From assembly GCA_027050975.1 (NCBI GenBank), contig JALUAR010000013.1, positions 6,526 to 27,467 of the forward strand: 20,942 bases of DNA, given 5' to 3'. The DNA comes from Thermodesulfovibrio sp. (GTDB lineage: Bacteria > Nitrospirota > Thermodesulfovibrionia > Thermodesulfovibrionales > JdFR-85). How positions within the stretch are numbered: position 1 is the first letter of the stretch; each line of letters opens with the position of its first letter. A program made the translations under genes and the position numbers. The notes beneath the pieces were generated by a model that saw nothing but the letters and a program-made list of their open reading frames with translations, did not search any database and had not been told where the DNA came from. Shown in pieces: positions 7,779-13,777 of the stretch.

Positions 7779-8465
7779 TCAAGGAATAAGCTCTTTAAAG
7801 CTATCGATAGAGAGGAAGTCTGATGAGGCTTCCTCTTTTTTGTTGTCCTTTGAGTTGGCCTTTTTCTTTAAAAGCAGATATTTTATACCGAACTCCCTGG
7901 CTGTTTTCAAAATCTCCAAAGTGTCATCTATAAAGAGAGTAAGCTCGGGATCAAATCCTATCAGCTTTTGTACCCGCTCCCAGAAAGCGAGATCCTCCTT
8001 TGGTGCACCCATTTCAAAGGAGGTGTAGACCTTATCAAAGTAAGCACCGATCTGAGTCTTTCGGAGTTTTATTGTTAATGTCTTGTAATGGGCGTTTGTA
8101 ACAAGAATAATTATCTTTTTCTTCGCCTTTGCCATCTTAAGGAATTCTTCTACATAAGGATGCACCTCTATAAGGTGCTTTATCTGCTCCTTCAGGGCAG
8201 GAATATCCAGGCCGAGTTCTCTTGACCAGAAGTCAATATCTGTCCAATTCAGTGTTCCTTCATGTTTTTTGTATTTTTTTAATAATTCATCTTTGGCCTT
8301 TCCGAAGGTGATGTTGTGTTTTTCTGCGTACTTTTCAGGGACAAGGTGTTCCCAGAAGTAGTCATCAAAGTACTTGTCAAGGAGTGTGCCATCCATGTCC
8401 AGAAGTACATGGCGCACATCCTTCCATAGTGCATCCTTTAGTTCAGCCAGGGTAATATTGCTCAT
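7779..8465 (-). CDS. yrfG: HAD-family GMP/IMP nucleotidase, YrfG-like
   Basis: Cytoplasmic 5'-nucleotidase of the HAD superfamily; E. coli YrfG hydrolyses GMP and IMP. Motif I is VLLDMDGTLLD with both aspartates (Asp23, Asp25), motif II is ILVTNAHYK, motif III the Lys in GAPKEDLAFW and motif IV LFIDDTLEIL. The YrfG-specific stretches GTLNWTDIDFWSRELGLDI in the cap and the terminal FLSIDSFKELIP agree with the family. A Lys/Glu-rich insertion (about residues 202-215) near the C-terminus is where the rnf terminator is encoded on the other strand. It is the last gene of a tyrS-mgtC-yrfG operon, starting 4 bp after the upstream stop, with GAGAGG as ribosome binding site. Confidence 0.85.
   Translation of the reverse strand: MSNITLAELKDALWKDVRHVLLDMDGTLLDKYFDDYFWEHLVPEKYAEKHNITFGKAKDELLKKYKKHEGTLNWTDIDFWSRELGLDIPALKEQIKHLIEVHPYVEEFLKMAKAKKKIIILVTNAHYKTLTIKLRKTQIGAYFDKVYTSFEMGAPKEDLAFWERVQKLIGFDPELTLFIDDTLEILKTAREFGIKYLLLKKKANSKDNKKEEASSDFLSIDSFKELIP
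7811..7841 (+). terminator. intrinsic terminator for the rnf operon, inside the convergent gene
   Basis: An 8-bp perfect stem AGAGGAAG (7811-7818) / CTTCCTCT (7829-7836) with a 10-nt loop runs straight into a T tract (7837-7841) on the + strand. It starts 49 bp after the rnfB stop and sits within the last codons of the gene on the opposite strand. Confidence 0.6.
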
Positions 8466-8469
8466 TCTG

Positions 8470-9141
8470 TTAACCTCTCAGATGGAAATGTTTAACATAG
8501 GAAAGAATGGCAAGATTTTTACAGATTCTCGAGATAACAGTGCTGTCACTGAAGGTCATGGAGATATGATAGGTAAAATCACCTCTTTCCCTTGACATCT
8601 CGTAATCTATGTTTCCAACATCAGCTCCAGCCTCTTTAAGAAAATTTATAATCTCCTCTTCCCGTTCGTTGGAATCAGTGGTAAGTGTCAGCACTTTGTA
8701 ACGGAGCCGTGGCATCATCACCTCAAACCTGCGGAGTATCCAGAGTGCCACAAAGGTAATAGAGAAGGTTATGATAGAGGCAAAATACAATCCGCTACCC
8801 ACGGCTAGACCAATTGCAGATACAATCCATAGACATGCAGCAGTGGTAAGTCCCTGAATGGTAAAACCTGATTTGATTATTACCCCTGCTCCCAGGAATC
8901 CCACGCCGGTTATTGCACCGGCTGCAATACGGGCAGGGTCAATTCTTATTATGTTGGAGTCAAGAGGAGGCCTGTAGTACTCATACGATACGATCATGAT
9001 CAGTACTGAGGCAAGACATACAAGTAGATGGGTTCTGAACCCTGCAGGTCTACCGTGGCTCTGCCTTTCAAAGCCAATAATTCCGCCAAGTGCAGATCCA
9101 AGAAAGAGCCTGAACACTATTTCCAGGAGTTCAGTATTCAT
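8470..9141 (-). CDS. MgtC/SapB family membrane protein with C-terminal ACT-like domain
   Basis: Inner-membrane protein of 223 residues. The first 130 or so residues form the MgtC/SapB domain with 4-5 hydrophobic helices and conserved motifs GGIIGFERQSHGRPAGFRTH, DPARIAAGAITGVGFLGAG and GLTTAACLWIVSAIGLAVG. After LRRFE the soluble C-terminal part (about residues 145-223) looks like the ACT-type domain of the larger MgtC family members. Some relatives affect survival at low Mg2+ or inhibit ATP synthase, but the role here is unknown. The ATG overlaps the tyrS stop by 4 bp (ATGA) and no strong Shine-Dalgarno sits close, so translation is probably coupled to tyrS. Confidence 0.88.
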   Translation of the reverse strand: MNTELLEIVFRLFLGSALGGIIGFERQSHGRPAGFRTHLLVCLASVLIMIVSYEYYRPPLDSNIIRIDPARIAAGAITGVGFLGAGVIIKSGFTIQGLTTAACLWIVSAIGLAVGSGLYFASIITFSITFVALWILRRFEVMMPRLRYKVLTLTTDSNEREEEIINFLKEAGADVGNIDYEMSRERGDFTYHISMTFSDSTVISRICKNLAILSYVKHFHLRG

Positions 9142-10337
9142 GCTGGTTTAATTTTATAAAAGCGCCTCTTACCGATTTTTATTATATGTTCTCCAGGGGA
9201 AAGCCTGTACTGGGTGTCGGTAACTCTTTCTGAATCAACCGTTATTCCGCCCTGCTTTATAAGACGCATGGCTTCTCCTGTACTTTTGCAGATTCCGGTG
9301 CTCTTTAAAATCTGAGGAAGCCACACATCCTCACCATCGAAGCTGTATAATACCTCTGGTATCTCGTCCGGCAGCTGCCGCTCTTTAAATATTCTGTTAA
9401 ATTCTTCTCTGGCTTTCTCTGCCTCATCATTGCCCCAGTATCTGGCAACTATCTCCATGGCAAGGTCTTCCTTGGCCTTTTTAGGATGGATCGAACCATC
9501 CTTGATGCCCCTTTTCAGGGCCTCAAGCTCTTCATTGGATATATGACTGAGAAGCTCATAGTACCTCAGCATTAGCTCGTCTGTGATGGACATGATCTTA
9601 CCGTACATCTGTAGGGGTGGCTCTGTGATGCCTATATAGTTGCCAAGGCTTTTGCTCATCTTCTTCACGCCGTCAAGACCTTCCAGCAGTGGCATCAGGA
9701 CAATGCATTGGGGAGCCTGTCCGTATTCCTTCTGGAGTTCTCTGCCTACAATGAGATTGAACCTCTGATCGGTTCCGCCCAGTTCAACATCAGCCTTCAG
9801 TACTACAGAGTCATAGCCCTGAATAAGCGGGTAAATGAATTCATGTATACTGATGGGACTCTGTTTCTGCCAGCGCTGCTTGAAATCCTCTCTCTCAAGC
9901 ATTCTTGCCACAGTGTAATGGCTCGCAAGTCGAATAAGATCCTCTGCTTTCATTTCTGACATCCAGCGGGAATTAAACTCCACCCTGGTCTTTTCCGGAT
10001 CGAGAATCTTAAAGATCTGCTCTTTGTATGTTTTTGCGTTCTCTAACACCTGTTCTTTTGTCAGGGGTGGCCGGGTTTCACTCTTTCCTGAGGGGTCACC
10101 GATCATTCCGGTGAAATCACCGATGAGAAAGATTATTTCATGGCCCAGTTCCTGAAACTGACGCATCTTTTCAATCAGCACTGTATGGCCAAGATGGAGG
10201 TCAGGCGCAGTAGGATCGAATCCAGCCTTTATCCTGAGAGGTCTGTCCTCGCGGAGTTTCTTGAGGAGTTCCTCCTCCAGGATTATCTCAACAGCTCCTC
10301 TTTTTATGATCTCTAACTGTTTTTCTGGTGACAGCAT
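9138..10337 (-). CDS. tyrS: tyrosyl-tRNA synthetase
   Basis: Class I aminoacyl-tRNA synthetase that charges tRNA-Tyr. Visible features are the HIGH-type motif PTAPDLHLGH (His48-Leu-Gly-His51), FDPTAP, the tyrosine pocket segment LQGYDSVVLKADVELGGTDQRFN-like region, and KMSKS at residues 226-230. The C-terminal S4 RNA-binding domain covers about the last 65 residues (GEAMRLIKQGGITVDSERV). At 399 residues it matches the longer bacterial TyrRS type. The start at 10337 agrees with the family N-terminus (LSPEKQLEIIKRG). No Shine-Dalgarno precedes it, and a consensus -10 box ends only 7 nt upstream, so the transcript is likely leaderless. First gene of the operon with the MgtC-like and YrfG-like genes. 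Confidence 0.97.
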   Translation of the reverse strand: MLSPEKQLEIIKRGAVEIILEEELLKKLREDRPLRIKAGFDPTAPDLHLGHTVLIEKMRQFQELGHEIIFLIGDFTGMIGDPSGKSETRPPLTKEQVLENAKTYKEQIFKILDPEKTRVEFNSRWMSEMKAEDLIRLASHYTVARMLEREDFKQRWQKQSPISIHEFIYPLIQGYDSVVLKADVELGGTDQRFNLIVGRELQKEYGQAPQCIVLMPLLEGLDGVKKMSKSLGNYIGITEPPLQMYGKIMSITDELMLRYYELLSHISNEELEALKRGIKDGSIHPKKAKEDLAMEIVARYWGNDEAEKAREEFNRIFKERQLPDEIPEVLYSFDGEDVWLPQILKSTGICKSTGEAMRLIKQGGITVDSERVTDTQYRLSPGEHIIKIGKRRFYKIKPA

Positions 10338-10344
10338 AGAATAT

Positions 10345-10373
10345 ATTATAACTGATTCTTAGTATCCTGGTAA
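10345..10373 (-). promoter_or_regulatory. tyrS promoter, probably giving a leaderless mRNA
   Basis: On the minus strand, -35 TTACCA (10373-10368, 4 of 6) and -10 TATAAT (10350-10345, 6 of 6) are separated by 17 bp. Transcription would begin at about 10338, one base before the tyrS ATG at 10337. No purine-rich ribosome binding site is present. Confidence 0.65.
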
Positions 10374-10390
10374 AACAGTTATTTTGTCCT

Positions 10391-10628
10391 AAATCCCGAT
10401 TTAGAAAATCAAGCTGAACTGATAAAGGGGTGGTGGTATGGGGTTGGAGCGATTTAATTTTCACATAAGGCTCACCGTGATGGTGAGGGCATCCCAAAAA
10501 ATCAGAGATTTTTTGGGCCCCTGAGCCGTGAAAATTACCTCGGAGCAGGCCATGGATGGCCTGCGAGAATGAGTCGAAAACCCTATATCACCGCCTCTGT
10601 CTTGTTGACTATAGTCAAATCGGGATTT
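10391..10628 (+). repeat. 238-bp structured palindromic element (MITE-like or structured RNA)
   Basis: Gene-free and built of nested inverted repeats. The outer 12-bp arms are AAATCCCGATTT (10391-10402) and AAATCGGGATTT (10617-10628). A 20-bp helix pairs 10426-10445 with 10579-10598 (16 Watson-Crick plus 4 G-U on the + strand, no mismatch). A 10-bp helix pairs 10455-10464 with 10528-10537, continued inside by GGCTCA/TGAGCC (10469-10474/10522-10527). Hairpins: 11-bp CCCAAAAAATC/GATTTTTTGGG (10493-10517, loop AGA), 9-bp GCAGGCCAT/ATGGCCTGC (10545-10564), and an alternative CTCACC/GGTGAG (10471-10487) that competes with GGCTCA/TGAGCC. No ORF is convincing inside. It could be a miniature transposable element or an RNA; I cannot name its family. 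Confidence 0.75.
10605..10618. promoter_or_regulatory. perfect 14-bp palindrome, possible operator
   Basis: TTGACTATAGTCAA is perfectly self-complementary and lies next to the right outer arm of the structured element, sharing its last two bases with it. It could be a protein-binding site or a small arm of the element. No regulator is assigned. Confidence 0.35.
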
Positions 10629-10683
10629 GGGTTTGTTTTGGCCGGGAGAAAGGTAATCCCCTGCACGAGGGGAATCAGCACCT

Positions 10684-11169
10684 TCACAGACTGCTTGCTA
10701 CAATCTGAGTGATCTCTGTAGCAACCAGATGACAGTGAATTCTTACACCATCTGCCTTTAGATTCTCTTCAGCAGTCTTCTTTGCCCTGTGACACAATCT
10801 TTTGAGGACATCAAAACGTTTTCCGTAGTAAAGGGAATGGAATATATCATTAATGTCAGAGGATGAAAAAGGAGCGATATCATCATCGCTGAGGCCGAAT
10901 CGCTTGAGCAGATAAAAGACCTCGCCCCTTGATGGGGTCTCATTCTTCCACAGCGCCACCTTGAGGATCCAGGACCAGCTGCCGGAAAGATGAATACGTA
11001 ATGCTCCTGAGGAGATTCTTTCTTTGATCGAATCGATAATCCTGTCACCGACGACTAGATATGCATTATCATCCAGACGGAAGAGTTCCTTGTGGGCCTC
11101 CTTCGATGCATTATCTTCGGTGATAACCTCCTCGTGCCGTCCTCCTTCTATGTGGCATTCAGGCTTCAT
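10684..11169 (-). CDS. hypothetical protein, 161 residues
   Basis: I do not recognise this protein. It is soluble, with no signal peptide or membrane segment. The N-terminus is acidic and His-rich (CHIEGGRHEEVITED). A middle region reads LVVGDRIIDSIKERISSG and then SGSWSWILKVALWKN. The C-terminal half is largely helical and basic (FDVLKRLCHRAKKTAEENL), ending in a hydrophobic HLVATEITQIVASSL. A good promoter (TTGACT-18-TATACT) reads towards it, which supports the gene, but no Shine-Dalgarno precedes the ATG at 11169, so the start is uncertain. A shorter ORF in another frame of the same region is less convincing. It is flanked by the structured element downstream and a divergent glycosyltransferase gene upstream. 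Confidence 0.6.
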   Translation of the reverse strand: MKPECHIEGGRHEEVITEDNASKEAHKELFRLDDNAYLVVGDRIIDSIKERISSGALRIHLSGSWSWILKVALWKNETPSRGEVFYLLKRFGLSDDDIAPFSSSDINDIFHSLYYGKRFDVLKRLCHRAKKTAEENLKADGVRIHCHLVATEITQIVASSL

Positions 11170-11207
11170 AAGAAAGGATCAGGTCGTAGTGAGTCTCACA
11201 CTCTGTC

Positions 11208-11237
11208 AGTATATCATCTGGTTTTTCTGAGAGTCAA
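11208..11237 (-). promoter_or_regulatory. promoter of the hypothetical gene
   Basis: Minus-strand -35 TTGACT (11237-11232, 5 of 6) and -10 TATACT (11213-11208, 5 of 6) are spaced by 18 bp. This predicts a start near 11201 and a leader of about 30 nt before the ATG at 11169. Confidence 0.55.
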
Positions 11238-11305
11238 ATGTGGATGGGATGAGGTATCTTGTTATTTCTGTCCTTTGAAAAAGGTTCATGGACAGATGGA
11301 AGATA

Positions 11306-11336
11306 TTGACATAGAGTATTTCTTAGTTGTTATCAT
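11306..11336 (+). promoter_or_regulatory. promoter of the glycosyltransferase gene, probably leaderless
   Basis: -35 TTGACA (11306-11311, 6 of 6) and -10 TATCAT (11331-11336, 5 of 6) with a long 19-bp spacer. Six bases separate the -10 from the ATG at 11343, so transcription should start at or next to the A of the start codon. No ribosome binding site is seen. Confidence 0.5.
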
Positions 11337-11342
11337 CATGGC

Positions 11343-12020
11343 ATGGAGCATCTGATTTTAATACCTGCATATAATGAAGAAAGGGGGATAGTGAGAGTTC
11401 TGGCGCAGTTGAAAGAGCTGTACCCACCTGAATCTATTCTGGTTGTTGATGATGGTTCGGCGGATGCCACGGCAGAAGTAGCGACAAAAGCCGGTGTAAA
11501 ACTTATACGTCATGAAAGTAATATGGGAAAGGGGGCAGCTCTCCAGACAGGTTTCGATTATGCATTAAAGGAGACGGAATGTCGGTCTGTAATAACCATG
11601 GATGCAGACGGACAGCATCTTCCTCGGGAGGTGAATTTATTAATTGATGCCTTTAAGAGGGGACTCGGTGATATTATTGTGGGTGAACGGATAAAAAACA
11701 GTACCGAGATGCCCTTGATACGGCGTTTGTCAAACAAGGTGGGCGAGTTCTTTATTTCCAAGGCCCTCGGAATGCATCTTCGGGATACACAGTCCGGTTT
11801 CAGACTCTACTCAAGAAGAGTGCTTGAGAGGGTGAAACCGGAGCATGACGGATTTGAGATGGAGACGGAGATACTAATAAAGGCGGCAAAAGCAGGATTT
11901 TCAATCTCTACCGTTTCCATAACCACTGTTTATCCAGATGAGTATTCGAGTCACTTCAGGCCGGTGCGTGACTTTTACAGGATTAGCATCCTGGTTCTTA
12001 AAGAGTTGTTTAAGAGATAA
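11343..12020 (+). CDS. glycosyltransferase family 2, DPM1/polyprenyl-phosphate sugar transferase-like
   Basis: GT-A fold glycosyltransferase of 225 residues. Motifs are LIPAYNEE at the N-terminus, the nucleotide-binding DDGS (36-39), the NMGKGAALQTGF segment (60-71) and the metal-binding DADGQH (87-92). The acceptor-side DTQSGFRLYSR follows near residue 150. These are typical of enzymes that move a sugar from a nucleotide donor to a polyprenyl phosphate or another lipid. There is no C-terminal membrane domain, so it is probably a soluble or peripheral enzyme. The start fits the family; an overlapping ATG at 11338 is in another frame. It is the first gene of a + strand stretch of envelope genes; the next gene is 179 bp away with its own promoter. 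Confidence 0.9.
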   Translation: MEHLILIPAYNEERGIVRVLAQLKELYPPESILVVDDGSADATAEVATKAGVKLIRHESNMGKGAALQTGFDYALKETECRSVITMDADGQHLPREVNLLIDAFKRGLGDIIVGERIKNSTEMPLIRRLSNKVGEFFISKALGMHLRDTQSGFRLYSRRVLERVKPEHDGFEMETEILIKAAKAGFSISTVSITTVYPDEYSSHFRPVRDFYRISILVLKELFKR

Positions 12021-12083
12021 AAAACAGTAGGTTTTCCAATAATCTTTAAAACTCAAAGCAAATGACGTATAAAGGTAATTTTA

Positions 12084-12092
12084 TGGTATAAT
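12084..12092 (+). promoter_or_regulatory. extended -10 promoter of the exported-protein genes
   Basis: TGG immediately followed by a perfect TATAAT (12087-12092) forms an extended -10 element. The -35 is weak (ATGACG at 12062-12067, 19-bp spacer). A start near 12099 would give a leader of about 100 nt before the lipoprotein gene at 12200. Confidence 0.5.
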
Positions 12093-12199
12093 TTTTATCG
12101 AATTAGTTGGATTTGGGAAATATTTAACTTGAATTTCTGAATCCTGTTACTCTCAAAGCCAAAATACCATATCAATACCAATAAGTAAGGAGGTGTGGT

Positions 12200-12673
12200 A
12201 TGATCAGGAGAGTCTCTCTTGTACTCTTTACAATTGTACTGGGGATGATTTTCCTTTCAGGATGTATGGAAAAAGAGACTGTCAAGAGAGATGAGGGGGT
12301 GTCTGCTGCTGTTGAGAAGGAAAAGGTTATAGATGTTAATGAGATTATCAAACAGATAGATCCCACAAAATATACCAAGGCTCAGATTAAGGAATATTAC
12401 AAATCAATTAGGGGGAAATATGCAAAAGGGGAAGGCGTTGTTGTAAATGTGTTGCCCGGCAGAAGGGGCCGCCACAGGGTGACGGTACTTACTTCGGCTA
12501 GCAAGCCTGAGAAGGGGTATAATGTGGTTTTGTATACCACTCAGGATGCACCTGCAGAATTAAAGCTTAATGACAGAATCTCTTTTGAGGGAACAGTTGG
12601 ACGCATAAGCACCTTTAGAGGAGCCAGTGTTGACATAAAAGGAAAATATACAAAACTGGAGGAGAGTAAATGA
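12200..12673 (+). CDS. putative lipoprotein with OB-fold-like domain
   Basis: A 157-residue exported protein with a signal peptide and lipobox LSGC (Cys22), so probably lipid-anchored. A polar linker (residues 24-55) leads to a beta-rich domain from about residue 70. There, the pattern GEGVVVNVLPG, RHRVTVLTS, GYNVVLYTT, LNDRISFEGTVGRI and GASVDIKG suggests an OB-fold like the tRNA_anti-like families. The downstream gene encodes a related domain with the same order of motifs. A strong Shine-Dalgarno (AAGGAGGTG) sits 6 nt before the ATG. The stop overlaps the next start (ATGA). Function unknown; fold assignment is by eye. Confidence 0.75.
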   Translation: MIRRVSLVLFTIVLGMIFLSGCMEKETVKRDEGVSAAVEKEKVIDVNEIIKQIDPTKYTKAQIKEYYKSIRGKYAKGEGVVVNVLPGRRGRHRVTVLTSASKPEKGYNVVLYTTQDAPAELKLNDRISFEGTVGRISTFRGASVDIKGKYTKLEESK

Positions 12674-13110
12674 AAAAGTACTTCATCGGTTTACTTGCTA
12701 TCTCTTTAGTTCTTTTTGGGGCTTATGTGGGATTTGGTAAGGATGAAACCTTCACGGTGGCAAAGCGTAAGGGATTGTCCTTCGGCTATGTTTACGACAA
12801 CCTGGATCTCAAAAAGAACACAAAGCTTTATACTAGAGAGTTCTGGAAAGAGGTGGAAGGAAAAGAGGTGGTATGGAAGGGGATTGTTTTTGATGTTCGC
12901 GGTGGCAGGGGTAAGGCAAAGGTGTATGTGGTAAACAAAAAAAGGGCTCCTGTAAAGGGATACAATATCATTCTTGTAATATACGATATCTCAAATGCGG
13001 CAAAATTAAAGAAGGGGCAGAAGATCCGTTTCAGAGGCTATCTTCATAATTATAAATCCGGCAAAAGAGGTGGCGTTGTTATAATTCTAAGAGATGCCGA
13101 AATCTTATAG
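12670..13110 (+). CDS. putative exported protein with OB-fold-like domain, paralogue of the preceding gene
   Basis: A 146-residue protein with an N-terminal signal sequence (MKKYFIGLLAISLVLFGAYV) but no lipobox cysteine, so probably periplasmic rather than anchored. The segments WKGIVFDVRGGRGKAKVYVV, VKGYNIILVIYD, LKKGQKIRFRGYLHNY and RGGVVIILRDAEIL align in order with the C-terminal domain of the upstream lipoprotein. It looks like a divergent tandem duplication. Very Lys/Arg-rich. It is translationally coupled to the upstream gene by a 4-bp overlap and has GGAGGAG upstream. Function unknown; a shared ligand or a hetero-pair is speculation. Confidence 0.72.
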   Translation: MKKYFIGLLAISLVLFGAYVGFGKDETFTVAKRKGLSFGYVYDNLDLKKNTKLYTREFWKEVEGKEVVWKGIVFDVRGGRGKAKVYVVNKKRAPVKGYNIILVIYDISNAAKLKKGQKIRFRGYLHNYKSGKRGGVVIILRDAEIL

Positions 13111-13156
13111 TCTTACAACCTCTGTGATGTTCAGGAAATCATATTAAAGGAGGAGA

Positions 13157-13777
13157 ATGACAATGCGGTTCGGAAGATTGGCGATTTATCTGTTAGTGGT
13201 TTTGTTGCTGTTTAGCTGTGCTGGCGGTAAGGGAGTAAAAGAGACGAAAGAGACTTCCTTTGGTAAAAAAGTGCTTGGCACGGAGAGGATCTATCTGACA
13301 GAGCCTCTCAGAAACAAGTATAGCGAGATAATAATTCTGGATTTTTCTCTTGAGGGTACAAACATACAAAAGGTGAACGAAAAGAAGCATCCCGACTTTA
13401 AGGATACGGTTAAATCACTTACTACTTTGGTTCCTGACACCGTAGCAGAGCATCTCCGGCAGAGGGGTATTTTTAAGAGCGTGGTCAGGGCCAACAGTGT
13501 GGATAATCCTTCACCTCGTGCCGTTATTCTGAAGGCAAGGTTTACGAGCATTACCTCCGGTAACAGGGCCCTGAGATTCTTCGTAGGGTTTGGCGCTGGC
13601 TCATCCACTGTGGGAGTAGACGGTGAGTTGATTGATGCAGTAACAGGTAAGGTTCTTGCCAGATTTATTCATAACAGACACTCTCCGGCAAGCATGGGTA
13701 ACTATAAGGTGGTTTTTAATGCTGATGGCAAGAATCTTGGTAAGGATATAGCAAGGTTTATCAAGAAATTGTACTAA
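13157..13777 (+). CDS. DUF4410-like lipoprotein
   Basis: Exported lipoprotein of 206 residues. A hydrophobic signal ends in the lipobox LLFSC (Cys21). The mature part resembles DUF4410-type proteins: an early strand (SEIIILDFSL), a helix (TVAEHLRQRGIFKSV), then the characteristic RALRFFVGFGAGSSTVGVDGELIDAVTGKVLARF and a C-terminal helix (DIARFIKKLY). Such proteins sit in the outer envelope and their biochemical role is not established. Two in-frame starts exist: ATG 13157 is only 3 nt from the AGGAGG core (13148-13153), while ATG 13163 has a better 9-nt spacing and may be the real start. The next gene begins directly after the stop. Confidence 0.75.
   Translation: MTMRFGRLAIYLLVVLLLFSCAGGKGVKETKETSFGKKVLGTERIYLTEPLRNKYSEIIILDFSLEGTNIQKVNEKKHPDFKDTVKSLTTLVPDTVAEHLRQRGIFKSVVRANSVDNPSPRAVILKARFTSITSGNRALRFFVGFGAGSSTVGVDGELIDAVTGKVLARFIHNRHSPASMGNYKVVFNADGKNLGKDIARFIKKLY

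Noticed and set aside
10657..10673. TCCCC/GGGGA hairpin as a terminator of the hypothetical gene
   Set aside because: The stem is only 5 bp and no T tract follows on either strand.
10338..10683. T-box or other tyrS leader riboswitch
   Set aside because: The tyrS promoter lies immediately at the start codon, no T-box consensus is visible on the minus strand, and the structured element folds better on the + strand.
10758..11048. 96-residue ORF overlapping the hypothetical gene in another frame
   Set aside because: It is shorter, low in recognisable structure, and the promoter position favours the 161-residue frame.
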